Below are positions 19,033 to 27,351 of a stretch of DNA of 64,000 nt, in pieces. The first letter of the stretch is position 1. Every line of letters starts with the position of its first letter. The stretch covers positions 1-64,000 of the forward strand of contig NZ_PENZ01000037.1 in the NCBI RefSeq assembly GCF_003144395.1. The letters run 5' to 3'. The notes beneath the pieces were generated by a model. It worked only from the letters and a program-made list of their open reading frames with translations. It was not told where the DNA came from and ran no database searches. Both the position numbers and the translations under genes were made by a program. Source of the DNA: Proteus faecis. Lineage in GTDB: Bacteria > Pseudomonadota > Gammaproteobacteria > Enterobacterales > Enterobacteriaceae.

Positions 19033-19715
19033 GACTCCTCCTTAAGTTGTCCATCTACTAATCGTAATCGTCTTTGGCAACGAGCAGCTAGCTCATTGTC
19101 ATGTGTTACTAAAATCAATGTCGTGGCATAGTCTCGGTTAAGAGAGAACAGCAGGTCAGCAATTTTATCGCCCGTTTTACGATCAAGATTCCCTGTTGGT
19201 TCATCAGCAAAAAGAATAGCGGGCTGAGTACAAAATGCTCTTGCTAATGCAACGCGTTGTTGCTCACCGCCAGAAAGTTGTGCTGGCATATGGTATAAAC
19301 GTTCGCCTAATCCTAACAGCTTAAGTAAATCAACTGCACGCGCATGGCTATGCTTTTCTGACTCACCTTTTAATAATGCGGGCAACTGCACATTTTCGAG
19401 CGCATTCAATGTTGGGATCAACATAAATGATTGAAAAACAAACCCAACATGTTGGGCTCGTAACTTAGCACGTTCTTCTTCATTCATTTTTGTGAGATCT
19501 TCTCCCATTAAATGCACACTGCCAGAGCTTCCATCATCTAATCCAGCAATGATCCCTAGAAGCGTCGATTTCCCCGATCCTGACTCACCAATTAACGCAA
19601 TTGTTTCAGCAGGCTCGACAACTAACTCAACACCCTGCAATATAGAGATCTGACTATCACCTTGTCCTACTTGTTTGGTTAACTGATGAACTTCAAGAAC
19701 CTTTTCCGTCGACAT
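19029..19715 (-). CDS. ybbA: ABC transporter ATP-binding protein YbbA
   Basis: 228 residues, LolD/MacB-like ATPase. Walker A GESGSGKST, Q-loop FQSFMLIPTLNALENV, signature LSGGEQQRVALARAF, Walker B ILFADEPTGNLD and the switch His in LVTHDNELA are all intact. It powers YbbP. The 5' end overlaps that of the divergent tesA by 30 bases, the same arrangement as in E. coli, so the two promoters lie inside each other's genes. Confidence 0.95.
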   Translation of the reverse strand: MSTEKVLEVHQLTKQVGQGDSQISILQGVELVVEPAETIALIGESGSGKSTLLGIIAGLDDGSSGSVHLMGEDLTKMNEEERAKLRAQHVGFVFQSFMLIPTLNALENVQLPALLKGESEKHSHARAVDLLKLLGLGERLYHMPAQLSGGEQQRVALARAFCTQPAILFADEPTGNLDRKTGDKIADLLFSLNRDYATTLILVTHDNELAARCQRRLRLVDGQLKEES

Positions 19716-20315
19716 ACATTTTTCCTTATCATTATGATGATGTTTAGCTTTAAGGCTATTGCTACTGATACCTTTTTAATCTTTGGTGACAGCTTGAGTG
19801 CAGGATATCGTCTTCCGATTGAAAGTGCATGGCCACAACGCCTTGCTGATAAATGGAAAACAACCTACCCTGAAATTAATGTTGTTAATGCAAGCATTAG
19901 TGGTGAAACAGCCTTTCAGGGGCAAAATAGGCTTCCTGATTTGCTAAAACAACATCAACCACGCTGGGTTTTAATTGAGTTAGGTGCAAATGATGGCTTA
20001 CAGGGATACCCTGTTGCACAAACAAAGGAGGCATTACAAAACATCATTACACAAGTAAAAGATGCCGGTGCAACGCCACTTTTTATGCAAATAATGATTT
20101 CACCTAATTACGGTAAACGTTATACACAATCATTTTCAGCGATCTATCCAAAGCTTGCTGAAGATAATGCGCTTCCTCTGCTTCCTTTTTATATGGAGCA
20201 AATCGCAGATAAACCTGAGTGGATGCAAAATGACAGCATACATCCCAATGAAGATGCTCAGCCTTTTATTACGCAGTGGATGGATGAAACATTATCCCCT
20301 TACTTAACACGTTAG
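19686..20315 (+). CDS. tesA: Multifunctional acyl-CoA thioesterase I / protease I / lysophospholipase L1
   Basis: 209 residues (E. coli 208) with a signal peptide (NLFRRHTFFLIIMMMFSFKAIA, cleaved before TDTF), so periplasmic. SGNH-hydrolase blocks: GDSLSAGYR with the nucleophile Ser, SGETAFQG, GANDGLQG with the Asn, and DSIHPNEDAQ with the Asp-His pair. It cleaves acyl-CoA, lysophospholipids and some esters. Divergent from and overlapping ybbA. Confidence 0.96.
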   Translation: MNFKNLFRRHTFFLIIMMMFSFKAIATDTFLIFGDSLSAGYRLPIESAWPQRLADKWKTTYPEINVVNASISGETAFQGQNRLPDLLKQHQPRWVLIELGANDGLQGYPVAQTKEALQNIITQVKDAGATPLFMQIMISPNYGKRYTQSFSAIYPKLAEDNALPLLPFYMEQIADKPEWMQNDSIHPNEDAQPFITQWMDETLSPYLTR

Positions 20316-20365
20316 ACTATTCTGACAGTAGTTGACGTAGATTAAACGAGATTAATTGTAAAATT

Positions 20366-21151
20366 ATGCAAAAAACGGTATTGATTACAGGAAGTTCCAG
20401 TGGAATAGGACTCTGTGCGGCAAAAGCACTAAAGAAAAGAGGCTATAGAGTTCTTGCTGCTTGCCGTAAAGGCGAAGATCTTGAACGCATGGAAACGCTG
20501 GGATTAGAACCTATTTATCTTGATCTTGATGATCCAAAAAGTGTTGAAAATGCGGCATTAGAAGTTATTCGCCTAACAAACGGTCGTTTATATGGATTAT
20601 TTAATAATGGTGGATTTGGTGTTTATGGCTCACTAGATGCCATTACCCGCCAACAAATGGAAAAACAGTTTTCTACTAACTTTTTTGGTTTACATCAGCT
20701 TACTACATTACTTCTGCCAGCAATGTTACCTCATGGTGAAGGAAGAATTATTCAAACCAGTTCTGTTATGGGGATTATTTCAACAGCGGGTCGAGGTGCT
20801 TACGCAGCCAGTAAATATGCAGTAGAAGCATGGTCTGATGCGCTAAGAATGGAAATTGCGCATACAGGTATTAAAGTCAGTTTAATAGAGCCAGGTCCAA
20901 TACGAACATGTTTTACTGAAAATGTCGCTCAAGCCGAAAAAGATAAACCCGTAAAAAATCCGGGGATTGCGAGTCGTTTCACATTAACGCCTGAAGATGT
21001 TGTGAAAAAGCTTATTCATGCTTTAGAAAGCCCAAAACCTAAGATACGTTATCCCGTAACCTTACTGACTTACGCTGTCAGAATACTAAAACGTTTTCTA
21101 CCTGATGCTTTAATGGATGTTATTCTCAGTCGCCAAAGTGGCAAGGCTTGA
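20366..21151 (+). CDS. ybbO: SDR-family oxidoreductase YbbO
   Basis: 261 residues. Short-chain dehydrogenase with the NADP-binding TGSSSGIGLCAAKAL, the NNGGFG structural motif (NNAG in most relatives; here Ala is Gly), Ser in QTSSVMG, and the catalytic YAASKYAVEAW (Tyr and Lys). E. coli YbbO is an NADP-dependent aldehyde reductase acting on medium and long-chain aldehydes; this orthologue lacks about 13 N-terminal residues of the E. coli start. It follows tesA by 50 bases. Confidence 0.93.
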   Translation: MQKTVLITGSSSGIGLCAAKALKKRGYRVLAACRKGEDLERMETLGLEPIYLDLDDPKSVENAALEVIRLTNGRLYGLFNNGGFGVYGSLDAITRQQMEKQFSTNFFGLHQLTTLLLPAMLPHGEGRIIQTSSVMGIISTAGRGAYAASKYAVEAWSDALRMEIAHTGIKVSLIEPGPIRTCFTENVAQAEKDKPVKNPGIASRFTLTPEDVVKKLIHALESPKPKIRYPVTLLTYAVRILKRFLPDALMDVILSRQSGKA

Positions 21152-21235
21152 TTTTTCAGGATCCACCCTTACTTATTAATAAAATAGCGTTATAAATCGC
21201 ATCTATATTTAAAACTCTCAAAAAGGGGCAAGTTA

Positions 21236-22093
21236 ATGTTAGCAACTGCACATATTGTTGATGTAAATGAATCAAATATTCAACAAGTTATAGAACAATC
21301 TATGACTAAACCGGTCATGATGTATTTCTATTCAGAACGTAGCCCTCATTGTGCAGAGCTTGGCGCAACATTAGATAAACTGGCAGCCGAATTTGCTGAT
21401 CAATTTATTTTGGCAAAATTGGATTGTGATGTTGAACAAATGATTGCCTCACAATTTGGCCTACGTGCGATCCCTACTGTTTACATTTTGCAAGAAGGTC
21501 GCCCTGTTGATGGTTTCCAAGGCCCTCAACCTGAAGAAGCAATTCGCCAAGTGTTAGCCAATGTATTACCAAAACCAGAAGAATTAAAAGCAGCACAAGC
21601 CTCTCAATTACTTTCTGAAGGAAAAACCGATGAAGCTTTACCTCTGCTAAAAGAAGCTCATCAACTGGCACCTAAAAACAGTGAAATTACGCTTGCGCTA
21701 GCTGGTGCATTAATTTCTTTAAATAAAAATGAAGAAGCTCAAACGCTATTAATTACTATCCCATTACAAGATCAAGACAGTTACTACCATAGTTTGTTAG
21801 CGCAAATTGAATTACAAAAACAGGCTGCTGACACACCTGAAATTCAACAGCTACAAAACGATTTTAATCAACAACCTGAAAATACCGATCTTGCTATTCA
21901 ACTCGCACTAAAATTACATGAAGTTGCTCGTAATGAAGAGGCGCTAGAGTTGCTATTTAGTTTTATCAAAAAAGATCTCAATGCAGGTGATGGGCAAGTT
22001 AAGAAAACCCTGATGGATATTCTATCAGCCTTAGGTACTAATGATAATTTAGCGTCTAAATATCGTCGTATGGTGTATTCTTTACTTTATTAA
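21236..22093 (+). CDS. cnoX: Chaperedoxin CnoX (YbbN)
   Basis: 285 residues: an N-terminal thioredoxin fold (1-110) whose active site reads SERSPHC (S-x-x-C instead of C-x-x-C, as the E. coli protein's SQHC), including cis-Pro in [10 protein letters not shown], and a C-terminal helical repeat region of TPR type (about 120-285). In E. coli it is a holdase that protects substrates of GroEL from oxidation and binds them through mixed disulfides. No disulfide reductase activity is expected from the motif. Confidence 0.95.
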   Translation: MLATAHIVDVNESNIQQVIEQSMTKPVMMYFYSERSPHCAELGATLDKLAAEFADQFILAKLDCDVEQMIASQFGLRAIPTVYILQEGRPVDGFQGPQPEEAIRQVLANVLPKPEELKAAQASQLLSEGKTDEALPLLKEAHQLAPKNSEITLALAGALISLNKNEEAQTLLITIPLQDQDSYYHSLLAQIELQKQAADTPEIQQLQNDFNQQPENTDLAIQLALKLHEVARNEEALELLFSFIKKDLNAGDGQVKKTLMDILSALGTNDNLASKYRRMVYSLLY

Positions 22094-22130
22094 TTTTATT
22101 TTCTTATAAAAGCAGACTTAGGACAGGTAT

Positions 22131-23054
22131 ATGGAAATAGTCATTGGTATTATCATCTTATTCGCTATTATTTTAGTTTTATGTGGTGTTAAAACCGTTC
22201 CACAAGGTTATCAGTGGACTGTCGAACGTTTTGGTCGTTACACTCGGACTCTAGCGCCAGGACTTCAAATTCTTATACCATTTGTTGATCGTATTGGTCG
22301 TCGTATCAATATGATGGAACAGGTCCTTGATATTCCGTCTCAGGAAGTCATTTCTCGTGATAACGCCAACGTTAGCATTGATGCGGTCTGCTTTATTCAA
22401 GTCATCGACCCTGTGAAAGCTGCGTATGAAGTTAATAATCTTGAACTTGCAATTATCAACTTAACATTGACGAATATCCGTACAGTATTAGGCTCCATGG
22501 AACTTGATGAAATCCTTTCTCAACGTGACCAAATCAACAGTCGCCTTTTACTAATTGTTGATGATGCAACAAACCCTTGGGGTATCAAAATTACTCGTAT
22601 CGAAATTCGTGATGTTCGCCCGCCAAAAGAATTGATTTCTGCAATGAACGCACAGATGAAAGCTGAACGAACTAAACGTGCCGACATTCTTGAAGCTGAA
22701 GGTATTCGCCAAGCGGCTATCTTAAAAGCAGAAGGTGAGAAACAAGGGCAAATACTGAAGGCTGAAGGTGAGCGTCAATCTGCATTCTTACAAGCAGAAG
22801 CCCGTGAACGTGCAGCAGAAGCAGAAGCTAAGGCAACTCAAATGGTATCTGAGGCCATTGCAAAAGGTGATATGCAAGCCATTAACTACTTTGTTGCTCA
22901 AAAATATACTGATGCACTCTCTCAAATTGGTTCAGCTAATAACAGTAAAGTTATTATGATGCCATTAGAAGCAAGTAATCTCATGGGCGCGATTGGTGGT
23001 ATTTCTGAATTACTCAATACCAAAAAAAGTGACTCTGGCAACAAGAGCAATTAA
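22131..23054 (+). CDS. qmcA: SPFH/band-7 membrane protein QmcA
   Basis: 307 residues. One N-terminal membrane helix ([18 protein letters not shown]), then the SPFH domain ([19 protein letters not shown]...) and an Ala/Glu-rich coiled coil (about 185-245: [27 protein letters not shown]) ending in a hydrophobic tail. In E. coli QmcA assembles with the NfeD-like YbbJ and affects membrane protein quality control with FtsH. It is two bases upstream of ybbJ, so the pair is one translation unit. Confidence 0.96.
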   Translation: MEIVIGIIILFAIILVLCGVKTVPQGYQWTVERFGRYTRTLAPGLQILIPFVDRIGRRINMMEQVLDIPSQEVISRDNANVSIDAVCFIQVIDPVKAAYEVNNLELAIINLTLTNIRTVLGSMELDEILSQRDQINSRLLLIVDDATNPWGIKITRIEIRDVRPPKELISAMNAQMKAERTKRADILEAEGIRQAAILKAEGEKQGQILKAEGERQSAFLQAEARERAAEAEAKATQMVSEAIAKGDMQAINYFVAQKYTDALSQIGSANNSKVIMMPLEASNLMGAIGGISELLNTKKSDSGNKSN

Positions 23055-23056
23055 TT

Positions 23057-23548
23057 ATGATTGAATGGATTAGTGCTCAACCTGCACTTTTCTGGCTTTG
23101 TCTTGGTGGCTTGCTGTTAATTACAGAAATGTTAGGAACAGCAGGATACCTTTTGTGGTCAGGAATGGCGGCTCTATGCGTATCGTTGATCACATGGATA
23201 TTGCCTGTTAGCTGGCCTATTCAAGGTATTCTATTTGCGATATTAACGGTTATTAGTGCTGTACTTTGGCACCTTTGGCTTAAACGCAGAAAACTATCAA
23301 AAGAAGCTGAAAACTTAAATCAGAAAACGCATCAACTGATTGGTGTTCACGCGGTTTTATTATCAGATACTGAAAACGGTTTTAGTCGCGTAAAATTAGC
23401 TGATGGCAGTTGGCGTGTTTATTCAGACACGCCATTAGTTGCCGGCGATAAAGTAACAGTAATCGCAATTGATGGTATTACCTTACAAGTGACTGCGCTT
23501 AAACAGACTGTTTCTGGTGATGACAACACCCTGACAAATGATCGATGA
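23057..23548 (+). CDS. ybbJ: NfeD-family membrane protein YbbJ
   Basis: 163 residues. Three N-terminal helices (about 8-28, 33-52, 56-76) and a C-terminal OB-fold domain (about 90-150: [29 protein letters not shown]...[17 protein letters not shown]), the layout of NfeD-type partners of SPFH proteins. It immediately follows qmcA. Its last 50 bases overlap, on the other strand, the end of cueR. Confidence 0.93.
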   Translation: MIEWISAQPALFWLCLGGLLLITEMLGTAGYLLWSGMAALCVSLITWILPVSWPIQGILFAILTVISAVLWHLWLKRRKLSKEAENLNQKTHQLIGVHAVLLSDTENGFSRVKLADGSWRVYSDTPLVAGDKVTVIAIDGITLQVTALKQTVSGDDNTLTNDR

Positions 23549-23912
23549 TCGGGCAATCGGCTCCGTCATCACCGGGGCATTCGCTGGCTAACAGAAGTAA
23601 CCGTTGGCGAATATCGTTGAGCTCATTAATTGTTTTCTCAATTTCAGCCACTTTTTTTAAGGTGGCTTCTTTCACATCAGAACTATGGCGAGAAGGATTT
23701 CTTAACAACATCAATAAAGCTCTACACTCTTCTAAATTAAAGCCAACTTCTCTCGCTTGTCGTAATAATGTTAACTCTTCAATATGTTGAGCCTGATAAT
23801 AGCGATAGCCATTTTCACCTCTTCCCGGTGGGGTTATCAAGTCTTTTTCTTCATAAAACCGAATGGCTTTAGCCGTTAATCCTGTTTTACTGGCGATTTC
23901 ACTAATATTCAA
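23499..23912 (-). CDS. cueR: MerR-family copper/silver-responsive activator CueR
   Basis: 137 residues (E. coli 135). Helix-turn-helix [26 protein letters not shown], then the dimerisation helix and the metal-binding loop [12 protein letters not shown], whose two Cys bind Cu(I), and the CCHH tail. It activates copA from the unusual-spacer promoter at 23922-23952. Divergent from copA, convergent and overlapping by 50 bases with ybbJ; in E. coli cueR and copA are separated by ybaT and glsA, which are absent here. Confidence 0.96.
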   Translation of the reverse strand: MNISEIASKTGLTAKAIRFYEEKDLITPPGRGENGYRYYQAQHIEELTLLRQAREVGFNLEECRALLMLLRNPSRHSSDVKEATLKKVAEIEKTINELNDIRQRLLLLASECPGDDGADCPIIDHLSGCCHHQKQSV

Positions 23913-23921
23913 AATTCCCCC

Positions 23922-23952
23922 TTGACCTTCCCCTTGCGGAAAGGTTTAGCCT
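23922..23952 (+). promoter_or_regulatory. CueR-controlled copA promoter
   Basis: -35 TTGACC at 23922-23927 and -10 TAGCCT at 23947-23952, spacer 19 bases, longer than normal as in MerR-family targets. Within it lies the CueR dyad ACCTTCCCC...GGAAAGGT (23926-23946), nearly the same as the E. coli copA operator. Confidence 0.9.
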
Positions 23953-24043
23953 TTATCTCAATAAGAAAAAACCTTTAAAGAAAGCAAGTTACCGAATATT
24001 GCGCAATAATAGAGGTAACGCTTTTATGATGGAGATAATTAAC

Positions 24044-26986
24044 ATGGCAAAAACTGTAATACTCGCATTGAAAGGACTCTCATGCTCCCACTGTGTTAAC
24101 AGTGTAAAAAAAGCACTTGATGCTCGCAATGACATAGAGCAGGCAATAGTAACTATTCAATACGCTAAAATTGACAGCGATGCAACTGCTGAAAGCTTAA
24201 TCAACACAATTGAAGATGCAGGCTATCAAGCAAGTCTGGCAACACAACCCGATGTAAAATTAAGCCTAAGTGGCCTTAATTGCATGAAGTGTGTCGGTAA
24301 AACTGAAAAAGCATTATTAGCCGTTGAAGGTGTTGTTGCCGTTAATGTAACAAAAGAGTCGGCTGAAATTTTTGGTGACGCGAATGCGGATACTTTAATT
24401 GCTGCAATTACTGCTGAAGGTTTTCAAGCAAACTTAGCTCCTACTGACAACGTCATTCATTTAACTCTATCTGGCTTAAATTGCCAGCATTGTGTCAGTT
24501 CAGTTAAAAAAGCACTAGAAAATACAGCGGGTGTTGACACTGCTGAAGTTGAATTAACACACGCAAAAGTAACCGGTTCTGCAACCGCTGAAACCTTAAT
24601 TACCGCCGTTACAGAGGCAGGTTTTGAAGCACAACTAGCGAGTACTGATTTCCCAAAAACTGAGCCGCTGGCGCAAACGCATGCACAACTGGAAGCATCG
24701 TCAGCGGCTGTTTGTGATGTTCCAGTCGAGAATGCTGATATTGATAATGGCACTGAAATCAATATTGACGATGACAACAGTGTTCAGCTTTTAATTGATG
24801 GTATGACTTGTGCAAGTTGCGTAAACAAGGTTCACAAAGCATTACAATCCGTTGATGGTGTTGAAAATGTGCGTGTAAATCTAGCAGAGCGCAGTGCATT
24901 AGTGACCGGTGAAATCGATCATGATGCACTTGTATCTGCCATCGAAAAAGCCGGTTATGGTGCTGAAATTATCCAAGACGACATAAAACGTAGAGAACGT
25001 CAGCAAGAAGTTGCTGTTGCCAATATGAAACGTTTTCGCTGGCAAGCTGCATTAGCGTTAATTGTCGGTATTCCTGTGATGATTTGGGGAATGATCGGCG
25101 ACAATATGATGCTCACCGAAGATAACCACAGTATTTGGTTAGCAATTGGCATTACAACATTGTTTGTAATGGTTGTTGCAGGGGGACATTTTTATCGTAG
25201 CGCATGGCAGAGCTTAAAAAATCGTAGTGCCACAATGGATACCTTAGTGGCATTAGGAACAGGTGCCGCATGGCTCTATTCCATTACCGTAAATTTATGG
25301 CCTGACATTTTTCCTGCTCAAGCGCGCCACCTCTATTATGAAGCCAGTGCAATGATCATCGGTTTAATCAATCTGGGTCATATGCTTGAGCAAAGAGCCC
25401 GTCAGCGTTCATCTAAAGCATTAGAGCGACTATTGGATTTAACGCCACCAACTGCAAGAGTCATCACTGAAAATGGTGAAGTTGAAATGCCATTAGCTGA
25501 TGTTAAACAAGGAATGACTTTACGTTTAGCAACGGGTGATAAAGTACCAGTTGATGGTGAAATTATCCAAGGTGAAGTGTGGATGGATGAAGCAATGTTG
25601 ACAGGCGAGCCCATTCCACAACAAAAAACAGTGGGTGACACTATTCATGCTGGAACAACGGTTCAAGATGGCTCTGTGCTATTTAAAGCGGCAGCAGTGG
25701 GTAGTAAAACAACACTTGCTCGTATTATTAAATTAGTTCGCCAAGCACAAAGTAGTAAACCTGAAATAGGACAGCTAGCTGATAAAATATCAAGTGTATT
25801 TGTACCCATTGTCGTTGCTATTGCCCTTATTGCTGGTGCTATTTGGTATTTCTTTGGTCCATCACCACAAATTACCTATGCCTTAGTGATTATCACAACT
25901 GTTCTTATCATCGCTTGTCCTTGTGCTTTAGGTTTAGCAACACCTATGTCAATTATTTCAGGTGTCGGTCGTGCGGCTGAATATGGCGTATTAGTTCGTG
26001 ATGCCGATGCACTACAACAAGCGAGTCTGCTAGATACTTTAGTGTTTGATAAAACAGGAACGCTGACAGAAGGTATGCCTCAGGTCACTGATATTCATAC
26101 TTTCAATCAAATAGATGAAACTCAAGCACTGACATTGGCGGCCTCTTTGGAAAATGGTTCTAATCACCCATTAGCTAAAGCCATTTTAACACGAGCTGAA
26201 GGCATTGATTTTCCTGAAGTAAACAAGTTTCGTACATTAGCTGGTATGGGGCTAAGTGGTGAAATTAATGGCAAAACAGTACTTTTAGGTAACCCTAAAT
26301 TGATGGTTGAATCCGGTATTGATATTAGTGAAGTTAATTCATTGATTGATTCTCAAGCAGCCAAAGGTGTTACGCCTGTTTTGTTAGCGCAAAGCGGCAA
26401 AATTGCGGCATTACTTTCGATTCGCGATCCACTCAGAGAAGATACGGTAAGTGCATTACAACGTTTACATCATCAAGGTTATCGCTTAGTGATGTTAACA
26501 GGAGATAATCCAATTACTGCGAATGCAATAGCAAAAGAAGCCGGTATTGACCAAGTTATTGCGGGTGTCATGCCAGAAGGTAAAGCACAAGCTATTACTG
26601 AGCTTCAAGCACAAGGTCGTCGTGTTGCAATGATTGGAGATGGTATTAATGATGCCCCAGCATTAGCGAAAGCAGATGTCGGCATTGCAATGGGTGGCGG
26701 TAGTGATATTGCTATTGAAACCGCGGCTATCACATTAATGCGCCATAGTTTGCATGGTGTTGCTGATGCCGTTGAAATATCAAAAGGCACGCTACGTAAT
26801 ATGAAACAAAATCTATTTGGTGCTTTTGTTTACAATAGCTTAGGTATTCCCATTGCAGCTGGTATTTTATACCCATTCACGGGAACATTATTAAACCCAG
26901 TAGTTGCTGGCGCAGCAATGGCTTTATCCTCAATTACTGTTGTTAGCAATGCAAACCGCTTATTGCGTTTTAAACCCAAGCAATAA
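24044..26986 (+). CDS. copA: Cu(I)-exporting P-type ATPase CopA with four N-terminal metal-binding domains
   Basis: 980 residues from the ATG at 24044 (GGAG at 24032-24035; the upstream ATG lacks a site). Exports Cu(I) from cytoplasm to periplasm using ATP. Four HMA domains, with Cys pairs at residues 14/17 (CSHC), 80/83 (CMKC), 147/150 (CQHC) and 256/259 (CASC); E. coli CopA has two. Then the membrane part with the CPC motif in [13 protein letters not shown], phosphorylation site [21 protein letters not shown] and GDGINDAPA. Carries a frameshift signal after HMA3. CueR regulated. Confidence 0.97.
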   Translation: MAKTVILALKGLSCSHCVNSVKKALDARNDIEQAIVTIQYAKIDSDATAESLINTIEDAGYQASLATQPDVKLSLSGLNCMKCVGKTEKALLAVEGVVAVNVTKESAEIFGDANADTLIAAITAEGFQANLAPTDNVIHLTLSGLNCQHCVSSVKKALENTAGVDTAEVELTHAKVTGSATAETLITAVTEAGFEAQLASTDFPKTEPLAQTHAQLEASSAAVCDVPVENADIDNGTEINIDDDNSVQLLIDGMTCASCVNKVHKALQSVDGVENVRVNLAERSALVTGEIDHDALVSAIEKAGYGAEIIQDDIKRRERQQEVAVANMKRFRWQAALALIVGIPVMIWGMIGDNMMLTEDNHSIWLAIGITTLFVMVVAGGHFYRSAWQSLKNRSATMDTLVALGTGAAWLYSITVNLWPDIFPAQARHLYYEASAMIIGLINLGHMLEQRARQRSSKALERLLDLTPPTARVITENGEVEMPLADVKQGMTLRLATGDKVPVDGEIIQGEVWMDEAMLTGEPIPQQKTVGDTIHAGTTVQDGSVLFKAAAVGSKTTLARIIKLVRQAQSSKPEIGQLADKISSVFVPIVVAIALIAGAIWYFFGPSPQITYALVIITTVLIIACPCALGLATPMSIISGVGRAAEYGVLVRDADALQQASLLDTLVFDKTGTLTEGMPQVTDIHTFNQIDETQALTLAASLENGSNHPLAKAILTRAEGIDFPEVNKFRTLAGMGLSGEINGKTVLLGNPKLMVESGIDISEVNSLIDSQAAKGVTPVLLAQSGKIAALLSIRDPLREDTVSALQRLHHQGYRLVMLTGDNPITANAIAKEAGIDQVIAGVMPEGKAQAITELQAQGRRVAMIGDGINDAPALAKADVGIAMGGGSDIAIETAAITLMRHSLHGVADAVEISKGTLRNMKQNLFGAFVYNSLGIPIAAGILYPFTGTLLNPVVAGAAMALSSITVVSNANRLLRFKPKQ
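24652..24709 (+). promoter_or_regulatory. Programmed -1 frameshift signal in copA
   Basis: Slippery heptamer C-CCA-AAA at 24652-24658 in the right phase (zero frame CCA AAA, P204 K205). After a -1 slip the ribosome reads AAC then UGA at 24661-24663, ending a 206-residue product. Four bases downstream an 8-bp stem AGCCGCTG/CAGCGGCT (24663-24670 with 24702-24709) encloses two smaller hairpins (GCG-CAAA-CGC; ATGC...GCAT). In E. coli copA the same Pro-Lys position carries C-CCA-AAG and yields the chaperone CopA(Z). Confidence 0.75.
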
Positions 26987-27018
26987 CACCTAACAATATA
27001 TTAATAAATATTATATTT

Positions 27019-27056
27019 AAACCTCTTTTACTTATCGGTAAAAGGGGTTTTTTATT
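27019..27056 (+). terminator. Terminator after copA
   Basis: Stem AACCTCTTTTAC/GTAAAAGGGGTT (12 pairs, one G-T) with loop TTATCG, then a T-run TTTTTATTATTT. Confidence 0.9.
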
Positions 27057-27090
27057 ATTTATCAATGATTATTAATATTTTCAAAAGGTT

Positions 27091-27169
27091 AAAAAAAAAG
27101 CCGATATTTCTATCGGCCAGTCAAAGAGGAATTTCTCATTATACAAGAGAGTCATCACTCCGCTCTCTT
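27091..27169 (-). ncRNA. chiX: Small RNA ChiX (RybC/SroB)
   Basis: On the minus strand: a 5' hairpin AAGAGAG...CTCTCTT, a single-stranded segment containing GAAATTCCTCTTTGAC, identical to the seed of E. coli ChiX, then a terminator GCCGATA-GAAA-TATCGGC followed by nine T. Length about 79 nt against 84 in E. coli. In E. coli chiX lies between ybaP and ybaK near copA; here it lies between copA and ybaP. ChiX is an Hfq RNA that silences chitoporin (chiP) mRNA and is itself titrated by chitobiose mRNA. A -10-like TATTCT sits 7 bases before the expected start; exact 5' end is estimated. Confidence 0.85.
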
Positions 27170-27351
27170 AACGCTAGAATAGCAATATATTATAAGTTTT
27201 TCATTAAAATTTATCGGCACAATAAACTTAAATTATAGTTTTTAAAAAAAGAACAAACTATCATTTAATTTTTTTTTATTATTGTAGAAAACTATTATTT
27301 AAATAAAATAAAAAACTTACACAAAAATAACACTTTTAAAAGGATTTAAAA

